A DNA stretch of 64,000 nucleotides from Actinomycetes bacterium (GTDB lineage Bacteria > Actinomycetota > Acidimicrobiia > Acidimicrobiales > RAAP-2), in the NCBI GenBank assembly GCA_021820665.1, contig JAKADK010000006.1:1-64000 (forward strand), read 5' to 3'. The stretch's first letter is position 1, and every line of letters begins with the position of its first letter. Below are positions 23,723 to 33,606 of the stretch, piece by piece. The notes beneath the pieces are model-generated. The model was not told where the DNA came from and searched no databases. It saw only the letters and a list, made by a program, of their open reading frames with translations. The translations under genes were made by a program, and so were the position numbers.

Positions 23723-25012
23723 ATGGCTCTCGCACGTCTCGACCTCCGTCGCTTCACGGGCGATCTGGCGTCGGTGCTCCCGCCCCCGGTCGACGAGCAG
23801 GAGCGGTCGTCGGCGTCGGTGGCAGCCATCATCGCCGAGGTGCGTGCGGGGGGCGACCGGGCGCTCGTGGACCTGACCTCCCGGTACGACGGGGTGGAGC
23901 TCGACGGCATCGAGGTTCCCCCGAGCGAGGTGCGCGCCGCTCTCGGCCGGATCGCCGCTCCGGTACGGGACGCGCTCGACCTGGCGCACAGGAGGATCAC
24001 CGCCTACCACGCCCACGAGTCATCCGGGAGCGTTCCCGACTTCCACTCCGACGGGGTCGTGGTCAGGGCGCTGGTCCGGCCGGTGGCCCGTGCCGGCTGC
24101 TACGCCCCGGGTGGGCGGGCCAGGTACCCCTCCACCGTGCTCATGTGCGCGGCGCCGGCGCGCGTGGCCGGCGTGAGGGAGGTCGTCCTGTGCGTGCCAC
24201 CCGGACCCGACGGCACGGTGGACGACGCCTCGTTGGCCGCCGCCGCCATCGCCGGGGTCGACCGGGTCTTCCGGGTCGGTGGAGCCCAGGCCATCGCCGC
24301 CATGGCCTTCGGCACGGAGACGATCCCCGCCGTCGACGTCGTGGTGGGGCCAGGGAACCGCTACGTGGCCGAGGCCAAGCGCCAGCTCTCCGGGGTCGTG
24401 GGCGTGGCGTCGGCGTTCGCGGGACCCTCCGAGGTGGTGGTCGTGGCCGGCCCCGGCACACCCGCAGAGCTGGCGGCCATCGACCTCGTGGTCCAGGCGG
24501 AGCACGGGCCCGATGGGCAGGCTTGGCTGGTCACGTGGTCGCCGGAGCTGGCCGACGCCGTCGATGCCGAGGTCGACCGCATCGTGGCCGGCTCGTCCCG
24601 CCGGGCGGACCTGGAGGCGACATTGCGGTCCGGCGGGTACGCCGTCATCGTCGACGATGTGGTCCAGGCGCTGGCCGTGTCGAACGTCGTGGCCCCCGAG
24701 CACCTCGAGCTGCTCTTCGACGGGGCGGAGGATGCCCTCGACGGCGTCTCCTCGGCCGGGGCCGTCTTCCTGGGCTGGAACGCGCCGGCCAGCATCGGCG
24801 ACTACCTGGCCGGGCCGAACCACGTGCTCCCCACCAACCGGACCGCCAGGTTCGCCAGCCCGCTCCGGGTGGACGACTTCCGCCGGCACCTTCATGCCGT
24901 GTCCCTGGACGGCGCCGCCCTCGACCTGCTCGGACCGGCGGTCGTGACCTTGGCGGAGACCGAGGGGCTCAGCGCCCACGCCCAGTCGGTCCGTGCCCGA
25001 TGGGCCCGGTGA
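23723..25012 (+). CDS. hisD: Histidinol dehydrogenase
   Basis: Zinc enzyme that oxidises L-histidinol to histidine in two NAD-dependent steps. The 429-residue protein contains CYAPGGRARYPSTVLM, GGAQAIAAMAFGT, VVGPGNRYVAEAKR, the catalytic APEHLE (Glu-His) and the zinc-binding GDYLAGPNHVLPT. Length is normal. First gene of the his cluster; hisC starts 13 bases before its stop. Confidence 0.96.
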   Translation: MALARLDLRRFTGDLASVLPPPVDEQERSSASVAAIIAEVRAGGDRALVDLTSRYDGVELDGIEVPPSEVRAALGRIAAPVRDALDLAHRRITAYHAHESSGSVPDFHSDGVVVRALVRPVARAGCYAPGGRARYPSTVLMCAAPARVAGVREVVLCVPPGPDGTVDDASLAAAAIAGVDRVFRVGGAQAIAAMAFGTETIPAVDVVVGPGNRYVAEAKRQLSGVVGVASAFAGPSEVVVVAGPGTPAELAAIDLVVQAEHGPDGQAWLVTWSPELADAVDAEVDRIVAGSSRRADLEATLRSGGYAVIVDDVVQALAVSNVVAPEHLELLFDGAEDALDGVSSAGAVFLGWNAPASIGDYLAGPNHVLPTNRTARFASPLRVDDFRRHLHAVSLDGAALDLLGPAVVTLAETEGLSAHAQSVRARWAR

Positions 25013-26088
25013 CGGCGGTGGGCCCGGTGTCGATCCGGCCGGGTCTGGCCTCCCTGTCGGGCTACCACTCGCCCCAGGTCGACGTGGCCGTGCGCCTGAA
25101 CACCAACGAGTCCCCGCTCCCCCCGCCACCGGAGTTCCGCGCCGCGCTCGCGGAGGCGTGCGGCGCCATCGCCTTCAACCGGTACCCGGACCGGGACGCG
25201 AGGGCGCTGCGGGAGACGATCGCCGCGCACCATGGGGTGGAGCCTTCCCAGGTGTTCTGTGCCAACGGGTCGAACGAGGTGCTCCAGTGCCTCCTCCTCG
25301 CGTACGGGGGACCGGACCGCACGGCCGCGCTTTTCGAGCCCACCTACACGCTCCATGGACACATCGCCCGGGTGACCGGTACCGCGGTGGCGGTCGGGCC
25401 GCGGGCGGCAGACTTCCGGCTGGACCTCCCCGCCGTCCGGCGCGTGCTGGCCGGCTCGTCACCTGTCGTCACGTTCCTGTGCTCTCCGAACAACCCGACG
25501 GGCGTGGTCGACACCCCCGAGGAGATCGAGGCCGTCGTCGACGCTGCCCCCGGGCTGGTGGTGGTGGACGAGGCCTACGGGCAGTTCGCCCGGACGTCGG
25601 GCCTCGACCTGCTGGCCGCCGGGGACGCGAGCGCGGAGCGCGTGGTCGTGGTGCGCACGTTCTCCAAGACCTGGTCGATGGCGGCGTTGCGCCTGGGCTA
25701 TCTCGTCGCCTCCCCGGAGGTGGTGGCCGCCTGCGAGCTGGTCGCCCTGCCGTACCACCTGGACGCGCTCAAGCAGGCCGCCGGCACGATCGCCCTCCGC
25801 TTCGCGGCCGAGATGGCGGAACGGGTCGCCTTCGTCACCGAGGAGCGGGGACGCGTCGCCGCCCGCCTGGCCGCCCTTCCGGTCGAGACGTGGCCGTCGG
25901 AGGCCAACTTCATCCTGTTCCGGCCGGCCACCCGCCACGCCCAGCAGGTCTGGACGGATCTCGTGGAGCGCTCGGTGCTCGTCCGCGACTGCTCGACGTG
26001 GACAGGGACGCCGGGATGCCTGCGCGTCACGGTGGGCACGGCAGCGGAGAACGACGCGTTCCTGGACGCGCTGGAGAAGGTGCTGTGA
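25000..26088 (+). CDS. hisC: Histidinol-phosphate aminotransferase
   Basis: PLP-dependent aminotransferase, 362 residues. Substrate and cofactor motifs are LNTNESPL, FNRYPD, ANGSNEVL, SPNNPTG, VVDEAYGQF and the Schiff-base Lys in TFSKTWSMAALRLGY. I chose the ATG at 25000 inside the hisD end; the mature fold begins about 20 residues later. It overlaps hisB by 4 bases (GTGA). Confidence 0.95.
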   Translation: MGPVTAVGPVSIRPGLASLSGYHSPQVDVAVRLNTNESPLPPPPEFRAALAEACGAIAFNRYPDRDARALRETIAAHHGVEPSQVFCANGSNEVLQCLLLAYGGPDRTAALFEPTYTLHGHIARVTGTAVAVGPRAADFRLDLPAVRRVLAGSSPVVTFLCSPNNPTGVVDTPEEIEAVVDAAPGLVVVDEAYGQFARTSGLDLLAAGDASAERVVVVRTFSKTWSMAALRLGYLVASPEVVAACELVALPYHLDALKQAAGTIALRFAAEMAERVAFVTEERGRVAARLAALPVETWPSEANFILFRPATRHAQQVWTDLVERSVLVRDCSTWTGTPGCLRVTVGTAAENDAFLDALEKVL

Positions 26089-26762
26089 CCGCACAGGACG
26101 ACGCCGGTCCAGGCGGCGGGAGGGCGGAGCCGGTAGGGGGCACCGGCGTTCCCGATGATCCCTCCGGGACCGCCCGGGTGGCGGAGATCACCCGGTCGAC
26201 GAAGGAGACGGCGATCGACATCCGGGTCGACCTGGACGGTGCGGGCGTCGTGGAGGTGACCACCGGGCTCCCGTTCTTCGACCACATGGTGAGCCAGCTC
26301 GGCCGGCACGGTGGCTTCGACCTCTCGGTGCGGGCCACCGGGGACCTGGCCGTCGACGCACACCACACGGTCGAAGACGTCGGCATCTCCCTCGGGACGG
26401 TGCTCGCCCGGGCGTGGGGGGACAAGGCCGGCATCCGCCGGTTCGCGTCGATCTCGCTACCCCTGGACGAAGCCCTGATCGAGGTGGCGCTCGACCTGTC
26501 GGGCCGGCCGTTCCTCGTCTACGAGGTCGATCTCGGCCCGGACGCCCTCCCCCTCGGGACGCCCGGGTTCGACCCCCAGCTGGCCGAGGAGTTCTGGCGG
26601 GCCTTCGTCACGGCGGCAGGGGTCACGCTCCACCTCCGGCAGCGGTCGGGGAAGAACACTCATCACATCGTGGAGGCCACGTTCAAAGGGGTGGCCCGCG
26701 CGCTCCGGGACGCGCTGGTCCGCGAGGGGGACGCCATCCCGTCCACCAAGGGGCTGCTGTGA
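26085..26762 (+). CDS. hisB: Imidazoleglycerol-phosphate dehydratase
   Basis: Manganese enzyme making imidazole acetol phosphate. The 225-residue protein starts with about 30 Gly/Asp/Pro-rich residues and then shows the metal-binding repeats FFDHMVSQLGRHGGFD, DAHHTVEDVGISLG and KNTHHIVEATFKGVARALRDA. It is the monofunctional actinobacterial form with no phosphatase domain. The GTG start overlaps hisC. Confidence 0.95.
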   Translation: MTAQDDAGPGGGRAEPVGGTGVPDDPSGTARVAEITRSTKETAIDIRVDLDGAGVVEVTTGLPFFDHMVSQLGRHGGFDLSVRATGDLAVDAHHTVEDVGISLGTVLARAWGDKAGIRRFASISLPLDEALIEVALDLSGRPFLVYEVDLGPDALPLGTPGFDPQLAEEFWRAFVTAAGVTLHLRQRSGKNTHHIVEATFKGVARALRDALVREGDAIPSTKGLL

Positions 26763-26817
26763 TCGGGGCGGTGCGCCCGGTCCCCGGTGGCCCCGTCGCC
26801 GGCCCGGGAACGCTCCG

Positions 26818-27549
26818 GTGATCGCCGTGGTGGACTATGGCATCGGGAACCTCCGATCGGCCGAGAAGGCGCTCGAGCACCTCGGGGCGGAGGTGGCCCT
26901 GGTCACCGATCCCGACCTCGTCGCCGCCGCCGACGGCGTGGTCCTCCCCGGGGTGGGCGCCTTCGGACCGTGTGCCCGGGCTCTGCGCGCGCGGGGGCTC
27001 GAACCGGCGGTGCGGGACGCCGTCGACCGAGCTGTCCCGTTCCTCGGGATCTGCGTCGGCTACCAGTTGCTCTACGAGGGGTCCGAAGAGGATCCCTCCA
27101 CACCGGGCCTCGGGGTCCTCCCCGGTGTGGTCCGTGCCCTCCCGCCAGGGGAGAAGCGGCCCCAGATGCAGTGGAACGTGATCACGCCGACGCGTCCCGG
27201 CGCTCTGTTGGCCGGCGTCGCCGAGCGGCCGTGGGTGTACTTCGTCCACTCGTTCGCGCCCGAGCTCACCGGGGACACCGTGGCCGTGTGCGACTACGGC
27301 GGCCCGATCGTCGCCGCCGCCGAGCGGGGGAGCCTGTGGGGAACCCAGTTCCACCCCGAGAAGTCGGGCACCACCGGTCTCGCCATCCTCGACACGTTCG
27401 TCACCGCCGTCGGAGTGGCGGGGCGGCGGGCATCTGGTGGCTCCGGTGTTCCTGGTGGCTCCGGTGTTCCTGGTGGCTCCGGTGTTCCTGGTGGCTCCGG
27501 TGTTCCTGGTGGCTCCGGTGTTCCTGGTGGCGGGGCGCGGACCGGCTGA
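26818..27549 (+). CDS. hisH: Imidazole glycerol phosphate synthase, glutaminase subunit, with repeat tail
   Basis: Class I glutamine amidotransferase that feeds ammonia to HisF. Marks: [11 protein letters not shown], oxyanion GVGAFG, nucleophile Cys in [11 protein letters not shown] and the His-Glu pair in [10 protein letters not shown]. The catalytic domain ends near residue 205, the usual family length, but here it runs on through five exact copies of the hexapeptide GGSGVP and ends at residue 243. The GTG start is 55 bases after hisB. It overlaps hisA by one base (TGATG), so HisH and HisA are translationally coupled despite the added tail. Confidence 0.94.
   Translation: MIAVVDYGIGNLRSAEKALEHLGAEVALVTDPDLVAAADGVVLPGVGAFGPCARALRARGLEPAVRDAVDRAVPFLGICVGYQLLYEGSEEDPSTPGLGVLPGVVRALPPGEKRPQMQWNVITPTRPGALLAGVAERPWVYFVHSFAPELTGDTVAVCDYGGPIVAAAERGSLWGTQFHPEKSGTTGLAILDTFVTAVGVAGRRASGGSGVPGGSGVPGGSGVPGGSGVPGGSGVPGGGARTG
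27436..27525 (+). repeat. Five perfect tandem 18-bp repeats in the hisH 3' end
   Basis: Unit GGTGGCTCCGGTGTTCCT, five identical copies and then a partial GGTGGC. The period preserves the frame and encodes GGSGVP. Confidence 0.96.
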
Positions 27550-28316
27550 TGGACCTCTACCCGGCGATCGACCTGCGGGGTGGGCACGCGGTCCGCCTCC
27601 GCCAGGGAGACTTCTCCCGGGAGACCGACTACGGCGCTCCGCTTGCCCTCGCCCGGCGCTTCATCGACGCCGGAGCATCGTGGATCCACGTGGTCGACCT
27701 CGACGCGGCCCGCACCGGCGTGGCCGGGAACCGGGAGACGATCTTCGCCATCGCCGAGCTGGCGGGCGGCGCGGGCGCCTGCGTCCAGGCCGGCGGGGGG
27801 GTCCGGACAGAGGGGGATGTCGGTACCCTTCTCGACGGGGGAGTGGCCCGCGTCGTCCTCGGAACCGCCGCCGTCGAGGCCCCGGACCTGGTCGCACGGG
27901 TGGCGAGCCGGTACCCAGGGAAGGTTGCCGTTGGACTCGACTATCGGCGGGCGGACGGGCGCAGCGAGGTGGCGGTACGCGGGTGGGAGGCGGGCAGCGG
28001 GCGCAGCGTGACAGACCTCCTCGACGAGCTCCGCCCTCTCGAGCTGGGAGCGGTCGTCGTGACCGCCATCGAGCGCGACGGGACCCTCGAGGGTCCCGAG
28101 ATCGACGGGCTGGTGGAGGTGCTGAGAACCACGAGCCTCCCGGTCGTCGCCTCCGGCGGTGTCGCCACGGTGGCGCACCTGACGGCGCTGGCGCACCTCG
28201 CCGTCGGGGCGGGGGACGGCGTACGCCGGCTGGCCGGAGCCATCACCGGCAAGGCGCTCGCCGACGGCCGGGTGACGATCGAAGAGGCGTTGGCCGCGTG
28301 CACAGCGTCCGGGTGA
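27549..28316 (+). CDS. hisA: ProFAR isomerase HisA
   Basis: Beta/alpha-barrel isomerase opening the ProFAR ring, 255 residues. Marks: [13 protein letters not shown] (catalytic Asp in strand 1), [33 protein letters not shown] (second Asp region) and VVASGGVA. Many actinobacteria have a dual-function PriA here that also does the TrpF reaction; a separate trpF is present at 33603, so this enzyme is probably HisA only. Overlaps hisF by 19 bases. Confidence 0.92.
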   Translation: MDLYPAIDLRGGHAVRLRQGDFSRETDYGAPLALARRFIDAGASWIHVVDLDAARTGVAGNRETIFAIAELAGGAGACVQAGGGVRTEGDVGTLLDGGVARVVLGTAAVEAPDLVARVASRYPGKVAVGLDYRRADGRSEVAVRGWEAGSGRSVTDLLDELRPLELGAVVVTAIERDGTLEGPEIDGLVEVLRTTSLPVVASGGVATVAHLTALAHLAVGAGDGVRRLAGAITGKALADGRVTIEEALAACTASG

Positions 28317-29068
28317 TCCCCTGCCTCGACGTCGATCGGGGCCGCGTGGTGAAAGGCGTGCGGTTCGTGGACCTCTTCGACGCCGGCGATCCCGTGGAGC
28401 TGGCCGCCCGGTACGACGCGGCGGGCGCCGACGAGCTGGTGTTCCTGGACATCACCGCCTCGGCCGAGGGACGCAGGACGATGGTCTCGGTCGTCCAGCG
28501 GACCGCCGAGCGCGTCTTCATCCCCTTCACCGTCGGTGGAGGCGTCCGCTCCGGGGACGATGCCCGACGCCTGCTCAGGGCGGGTGCGGACAAGGTCGGC
28601 GTCAACACGGCAGCCGTCGAGCGCCCGGAGCTCGTCGGCGAGCTGGCCGGGGAGTTCGGGGCCCAGTGTGTCGTCGTCTCGGTCGACGCCCGGCGCCGGT
28701 CAGCCGGATCGGCGGTGGGCTGGGAGGTCGTGGTCCACGGTGGCCGGACCCGGACCGGTCTGGACGTGCTCGAGTGGGTCGACCGGGCGTGCGGGCTCGG
28801 TGCCGGGGAGATCCTCCTCACCTCGATGGACCGTGACGGGACGCGGCTCGGGTTCGACCTGGAGCTGACCCGGGCGGTGAGCGACCGGTCCCCGGTTCCC
28901 GTCGTGGCTTCCGGTGGGGTCGGGACGCTCGACCACCTCGTCGACGGGGCGCTGGTCGGCAGGGCGGACGCCGTGCTCGCCGCGTCCATCTTCCACCTGG
29001 GCGAGCACACGATCGGCGAGGCGAAGGAGTCGCTGGCCCGGGCCGGGATCTCGGTCCGGCCGGTGTGA
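28298..29068 (+). CDS. hisF: Imidazole glycerol phosphate synthase, cyclase subunit
   Basis: Barrel enzyme forming imidazole glycerol phosphate and AICAR with HisH. At 256 residues it shows [16 protein letters not shown] (catalytic Asp in strand 1), [32 protein letters not shown] (second catalytic Asp) and [13 protein letters not shown]. The GTG at 28298 lies inside the hisA end. Last gene of the tightly coupled hisH-hisA-hisF set. Confidence 0.95.
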   Translation: MHSVRVIPCLDVDRGRVVKGVRFVDLFDAGDPVELAARYDAAGADELVFLDITASAEGRRTMVSVVQRTAERVFIPFTVGGGVRSGDDARRLLRAGADKVGVNTAAVERPELVGELAGEFGAQCVVVSVDARRRSAGSAVGWEVVVHGGRTRTGLDVLEWVDRACGLGAGEILLTSMDRDGTRLGFDLELTRAVSDRSPVPVVASGGVGTLDHLVDGALVGRADAVLAASIFHLGEHTIGEAKESLARAGISVRPV

Positions 29069-29118
29069 GGAGGTGCTGGCCGGCGCTGGGAGCGGAACGA
29101 CCGGTAGGCGCCCTGCGG

Positions 29119-29124
29119 TAGCCT
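29119..29124 (+). promoter_or_regulatory. -10 hexamer for the GroES-like gene
   Basis: TAGCCT, 6 bases before the GTG at 29131. It suggests a new leaderless transcript starting between hisF and hisI. Confidence 0.5.
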
Positions 29125-29130
29125 CAGGGG

Positions 29131-29541
29131 GTGCCTCCCGAAGACCGAGCCGGAGCCGGCGACCAGCGGTCGGACGGCGCAGGAGCGCCCGACCGGGAGC
29201 CGGCTGCCCGTCCGACAGGGCGCCCTGTCTCCAAGCAGTCCATCACGGTGCTGGCCGATCGGGTCCTGGTCCAGGTGACCCAGACGGAGGGCGAGCGCCG
29301 GTCGCGTTCGGGGATCCTCATCCCCGCCACGGCCCAGGTGTCCCGGCGGCTGGCATGGGCCGAGGCGGTGGCCATCGGTCCGCATGTGCGGGCGGTGAAG
29401 GTTGGCGACAAGGTCCTGTTCAACCCCGAGGACCGGTTCGAGGTCGAGGTGCAAGGTGAGGAGTTCGTCATCCTTCGTGAGCGGGACATCCACGCCGTGG
29501 CGTCGGATCGGATCGACGGCGGCACCGGCCTGTACCTGTGA
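29131..29541 (+). CDS. GroES-like co-chaperonin homologue
   Basis: The 136-residue protein has about 38 polar N-terminal residues followed by a Cpn10 fold: VLADRVLVQV, a mobile-loop-like SRSGILIPATAQ, GDKVLFNPEDRFEVEVQGEEFVILRERDIHAV. The extension and the position between hisF and hisI, away from any groEL, set it apart from housekeeping GroES; it may be a paralogue with a special client or partner. Function in histidine synthesis is not implied by the sequence. Confidence 0.78.
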   Translation: MPPEDRAGAGDQRSDGAGAPDREPAARPTGRPVSKQSITVLADRVLVQVTQTEGERRSRSGILIPATAQVSRRLAWAEAVAIGPHVRAVKVGDKVLFNPEDRFEVEVQGEEFVILRERDIHAVASDRIDGGTGLYL

Positions 29542-29613
29542 GCGCGCGGGAGCCGGGACGGTCGGGTGCTCGGGGGATGGGTGTGGGGCGGGCGCGGGTC
29601 AGCGGAAGACGAC

Positions 29614-30045
29614 GTGAGCGAGGTCGGGACGATGGGTGAGGCAGGGACGGTGATCGAGGTGGGGACGGAGTTCGTCGCGACGCCGATCCAGGCCGGCGAC
29701 GAGGAGCTGGCCCGTGTGGCCTACAACGCCGACGGGCTCGTGCCCGCCATCGTGCAGCGGCGGGGTGACGGGAAGGTGCTCATGCTCGCCTGGATGAACG
29801 AGACGTCCCTCCGCCGGACGCTCGAGACCGGCCGGACGTGGTTCTGGAGCCGGAGCCGGCAGGAGCTCTGGTGCAAGGGCGAGACGTCCGGTGACCGGCA
29901 GTGGGTGCGCGAGGTCAGCTACGACTGCGACGGAGACACGTTGCTCGTGCTCGTGGACCAGGAGGGCCGTGGCGCTTGCCACACCGGGAACGTGAGTTGC
30001 TTCTACCGGTCGTTCGGCGGGCAGGCCGGTCCGGCAACGTCGTGA
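29614..30045 (+). CDS. hisI: Phosphoribosyl-AMP cyclohydrolase
   Basis: Zinc enzyme opening the adenine ring of phosphoribosyl-AMP. The 143-residue protein carries [37 protein letters not shown], the metal motif YDCDGDTLL and [14 protein letters not shown]. No HisE domain is fused; hisE and hisG are not in the window. Start taken at GTG 29614 (GGAAG upstream); ATG 29632 is possible. It overlaps trpE by 4 bases, linking his to trp. Confidence 0.92.
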   Translation: MSEVGTMGEAGTVIEVGTEFVATPIQAGDEELARVAYNADGLVPAIVQRRGDGKVLMLAWMNETSLRRTLETGRTWFWSRSRQELWCKGETSGDRQWVREVSYDCDGDTLLVLVDQEGRGACHTGNVSCFYRSFGGQAGPATS

Positions 30046-31670
30046 CCGGCGGCGGCTGCCCGGAGCTGGATCGGGACGGGTTCCATCAGCTGGCTGCCCG
30101 CCACCGCATCGTCCCGGTATGGCGGGAGCTGGTGGCCGACACGATCACCCCGGTGGCCGCGTTCCTCACCCTGGTGGGAGCCGGGGACCGCTCGGGGTTC
30201 CTGTTGGAGTCGGTCGAAGGGGGTGAGCGTTGGGGCAGGTACTCCTTCGTGGGGAGGAACCCGCTGGCCGTGGTGACCGCGTCCGGCGGCCGCGTGACCA
30301 CCGAAGGGTCGCTCGACCTCGGTCCGTTGGTCGAGCGCGCCTCGGGACCGGGCATCCTGGCCGCGCTGGAGTCGATCCTGGCCGAGATGACGGCCCCGGT
30401 CCTGGCTGGTCTCCCGCCCCTCCACTCCGGGCTGGTGGGCTATCTGGGCTACGACGTCGTCCGCGAGGTGGAGCACCTGGGGCCGCCGCCTCCCGACGAC
30501 CAGGGTCATCCGGACGCCGTCGTGACCGTCATCGGGCAGCTGGCGGCGTTCGACCACTGGCGCCAACGGGTCGTCCTGGTGGACAACGTAGCCGTCGACC
30601 CGAGCTGGAACAGCGACGATCTCGACCGGGCCTTCGCGGCCGCCGCCGCCCGGCTCGACGATCTGGAGCGGGACTGCTTCCGCCCGCCCGGCCCGCTCGC
30701 CGTCCGGAGCCCCCCTCACCACGGCCTCCCGGAGGACGTGTCCCACACGATGACGGCCGGCGCCTACCGGGGAGCGGTGGCAGCGGCCAAGGAGCACATC
30801 ACCGCCGGAGACATCTTCCAGGTGGTGCTGTCGCGCCGGTTCGACGTGGAGCGCCTGGGCGTGGACCCCTTCGAGGTGTACCGGGTGCTGCGGCTCGTCA
30901 ACCCCAGCCCCTACCTGTACTTCCTCCGCCTCCCGGCCGTGACCGTGGTCGGAGCATCGCCCGAGCCGATGGTCCGGGTTCGTGACGGCGTGGTCGTCTC
31001 CCGGCCGATCGCCGGCTCGCGTCCCCGGGGAGCCGGCGACGAGCTCGACCGGCTGATGGAGGCGGAGCTGGTGGAGGACCCCAAGGAGCGGGCCGAGCAC
31101 GTGATGCTGGTGGACCTGGCCCGCAACGACGTGGGTCGCGTCGCAGCCTTCGGGACCGAGCGGGTCGACGAGCTCATGGTCGTGGAGCGCTACAGCCATA
31201 TCATGCACCTCACGTCCCAGGTCTCCGGTCGCCTGGCGCCGGGGAAAGGTCCCGTCGACGTCCTGCGAGCCACGCTCCCGGCAGGAACGCTGTCCGGGGC
31301 GCCCAAGGTGCGGGCGATGGAGATCATCGACGATCTGGAGGTGACCAAGCGGGGGATCTACGGCGGGATCGTCGGCTACATCGACTTCTCGGGCAACCTC
31401 GACACGGCGATCGCCATCCGCACGATGACCACGACGCCGGACGGACGGGCGTCGGTGCAGGCCGGGGCCGGGATCGTTGCCGACAGCGATCCGGTCCGGG
31501 AGTACGAGGAGTGTGCCCACAAGGCCGCGGCATTGCTCGATGCCGTGGCCCGAGCCCGTCAGATGGCCGAGTTGGCCGGGCGGGCGGTCGGTGGCACCGA
31601 CACGGTGACCGAGGAGGCACGAGGAACCGGGACGGCCGGGTGGACAGCCGAGGTCGCGAACCGTGACTGA
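30042..31670 (+). CDS. trpE: Anthranilate synthase component I
   Basis: Makes anthranilate from chorismate and ammonia. The 542-residue protein shows the feedback-site segment [50 protein letters not shown], the active-site [28 protein letters not shown] and [16 protein letters not shown]. No glutaminase domain is fused and trpG is not nearby. The GTG start overlaps hisI. A further 30 residues follow the catalytic domain. Confidence 0.95.
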   Translation: MTGGGCPELDRDGFHQLAARHRIVPVWRELVADTITPVAAFLTLVGAGDRSGFLLESVEGGERWGRYSFVGRNPLAVVTASGGRVTTEGSLDLGPLVERASGPGILAALESILAEMTAPVLAGLPPLHSGLVGYLGYDVVREVEHLGPPPPDDQGHPDAVVTVIGQLAAFDHWRQRVVLVDNVAVDPSWNSDDLDRAFAAAAARLDDLERDCFRPPGPLAVRSPPHHGLPEDVSHTMTAGAYRGAVAAAKEHITAGDIFQVVLSRRFDVERLGVDPFEVYRVLRLVNPSPYLYFLRLPAVTVVGASPEPMVRVRDGVVVSRPIAGSRPRGAGDELDRLMEAELVEDPKERAEHVMLVDLARNDVGRVAAFGTERVDELMVVERYSHIMHLTSQVSGRLAPGKGPVDVLRATLPAGTLSGAPKVRAMEIIDDLEVTKRGIYGGIVGYIDFSGNLDTAIAIRTMTTTPDGRASVQAGAGIVADSDPVREYEECAHKAAALLDAVARARQMAELAGRAVGGTDTVTEEARGTGTAGWTAEVANRD

Positions 31671-32679
31671 GCGGGGCACCGGTAGTGCCGCCTCGGCCGG
31701 TTCCGGCTACGAGGCGATGCTGGCGGGGTGCGCCCGTGTCGAGCTGGCCCGGGACGTGCTGGAGGTGTCCGGGCCCGACGCCGGGACGTTCCTCCAGGGC
31801 CAGTGCAGCCAGGACGTGCTGGCCATACCGGAGGGAGCGTGCGCCGACGCACTGCTCCTCGCACCCGACGGCAGGATCGACGCCCTGGTGCGGGTGACGC
31901 ACCAACCCGGACCGGTCTACCTCGTCGACGTGGAGGGTGGCTACGGCGAGCAGGTGCGCCAGAGGCTCCAGCGGTTCCTGATCCGCACGGCGGCCCGCGT
32001 CACCCCGCTTCCGTGGGCGTCGGTGGGCTTCCGGGGACCCGAGGCGATCGAGGTCGGGACGGTGCGGGCGGGCGGGCCCGGGTCGGACGAGCCCGGAGCG
32101 GTCGTCCTCCCGGTGCACTGGGGATCCATGGTCGGGGTCGACGTCCTGGGCCCGCCGGCTCACGTGGCGTCGTTCGACCCGGGCGCCGCCGTCGTCGTGG
32201 CGACCCCGGCCGAAGTGGAGGCAGTCCGCATCGCTTCGGGCATCCCCCGCATGGGCGCCGAGATCACCGACCGTTCGATCCCCGCCGAGCTCGGGCTCGT
32301 GGCCCGGACCGTGTCGTTCACGAAAGGGTGCTATCTGGGGCAGGAGCTCGTGGCGCGGATCGACGCTCGTGGGTCGAACGTGCCCAAGCGTCTCGTCGTC
32401 CTGAGGATCGACACGCTCGCCGGCGGCCGAGCCGTCGCTTCCGGCACATCGGGTGCGTCATCTCCTCCGCCCCCGGGAGCGGTCATCAAGACGGGGACGG
32501 CGGGAGAGGAACGGGGGGTGGTGACCTCGTCGCAGCCCGTACCCGGGACGTCCTCGGCCGTCGCGCTCGGTCTCCTGCACCGCCGGGTGACCACCCCCGC
32601 ACCAGTGGTCGTCGAGTGGCGGGACGGCGAGGTGGTCCGGAGCGTTCCCGCCCGAGCCACCGATCTGCCCGACGCGTGA
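31663..32679 (+). CDS. ygfZ: Folate-binding YgfZ/GcvT-like protein
   Basis: The 338-residue protein is related to the glycine-cleavage T protein but is of the YgfZ type, which helps maintain iron-sulfur enzymes using tetrahydrofolate. The diagnostic motif KGCYLGQELVARIDARG is present, preceded by GTFLQGQCSQDV and IPAELGL. The GTG start lies 8 bases inside the trpE end. Its place inside a trp run probably reflects operon history. Confidence 0.88.
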   Translation: MTERGTGSAASAGSGYEAMLAGCARVELARDVLEVSGPDAGTFLQGQCSQDVLAIPEGACADALLLAPDGRIDALVRVTHQPGPVYLVDVEGGYGEQVRQRLQRFLIRTAARVTPLPWASVGFRGPEAIEVGTVRAGGPGSDEPGAVVLPVHWGSMVGVDVLGPPAHVASFDPGAAVVVATPAEVEAVRIASGIPRMGAEITDRSIPAELGLVARTVSFTKGCYLGQELVARIDARGSNVPKRLVVLRIDTLAGGRAVASGTSGASSPPPPGAVIKTGTAGEERGVVTSSQPVPGTSSAVALGLLHRRVTTPAPVVVEWRDGEVVRSVPARATDLPDA

Positions 32680-32725
32680 CCGGATCGGTGCGCCGTCCGG
32701 TACCGGACGGTCCGCCACCGCCCGG

Positions 32726-32731
32726 TAGGCT
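32726..32731 (+). promoter_or_regulatory. -10 hexamer for trpCFBA
   Basis: TAGGCT, 8 bases before the ATG at 32740; near-leaderless. Confidence 0.45.
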
Positions 32732-32739
32732 GGCCGGCA

Positions 32740-33606
32740 ATGCCCGCGTACCTGCCCGCCATCCTGGCGTCCCACCGCGCCATGGCGACGGCCGACACCC
32801 GGTCGCGAACAGCGTTGGAGGCGGCGGTGGCGGGCCTGGCACCGGCACGGGGGTTCCGCCGGGCGATCGCGACCCGGTCCCTGGCCGAGGGCATCGCAGT
32901 GATCGCCGAGGTGAAGCGACGCTCGCCGTCGAAGGGCGTGCTCGATCCCGGGCTGGACCCGGCCCAGGTCGCACCGGCCTACGAGGCCGGCGGCGCCACC
33001 TGCCTGTCGGTGCTGACCGACCGTGAGTTCTTCGGGGGGTCCCCCGACGACCTGCGGGCCGCCAGGGAGGCGTGCAGCGTGCCGGTGCTCCGGAAGGACT
33101 TCACGGTCACGCCGGCGGACGTCTACGACGCCCGGGCCATGGGGGCGGATGCCGTCCTGCTCATCGTGGCCGCGCTGGACGAACCGCTCCTCCGGCAGTG
33201 CCTGGAGGTGGCCGGAGAGATCGGGATCGACGCCCTGGTCGAGGTCCACTCGGCACGGGAGCTGGACGCGGCGCTGTCGGCAGGGGCCACCCTGGTCGGG
33301 GTGAACCAACGGGACCTGGAGACCTTCGAGGTCGACCGGGACCTGGCACGGGAGCTCCGGGGCGCCATCCCCAGCCACGTCGTCACGGTGGCGGAGTCCG
33401 GCATCCGGGACGAGTCCGACGTGGCCGCCCTGCGAGCGGTCGGCTTCGACGCCGTGCTCGTCGGTGAGACCTTCGTCCGCTCGGCCGACCGGGCCGTCGC
33501 CGTCGCCGATCTCGTGGAGGCAGGTCGGGGTCGGCGGGAGCCGGTGACGGCCTCATCGGTGGCAGTCGAGCCGGGGTCTTTCGACGGTGTGCGGAGGACC
33601 CCGTGA
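32740..33606 (+). CDS. trpC: Indole-3-glycerol-phosphate synthase
   Basis: Barrel enzyme closing the indole ring. The 288-residue protein has VIAEVKRRSPSKG (catalytic Lys and Glu), CLSVLTDREFFGG, VLRKDFTV, LVEVHSARELDAA, GVNQRDLETFEVD and VAESGIRDESD. A 30-residue tail follows the barrel. First of four genes joined by GTGA overlaps. Confidence 0.95.
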   Translation: MPAYLPAILASHRAMATADTRSRTALEAAVAGLAPARGFRRAIATRSLAEGIAVIAEVKRRSPSKGVLDPGLDPAQVAPAYEAGGATCLSVLTDREFFGGSPDDLRAAREACSVPVLRKDFTVTPADVYDARAMGADAVLLIVAALDEPLLRQCLEVAGEIGIDALVEVHSARELDAALSAGATLVGVNQRDLETFEVDRDLARELRGAIPSHVVTVAESGIRDESDVAALRAVGFDAVLVGETFVRSADRAVAVADLVEAGRGRREPVTASSVAVEPGSFDGVRRTP

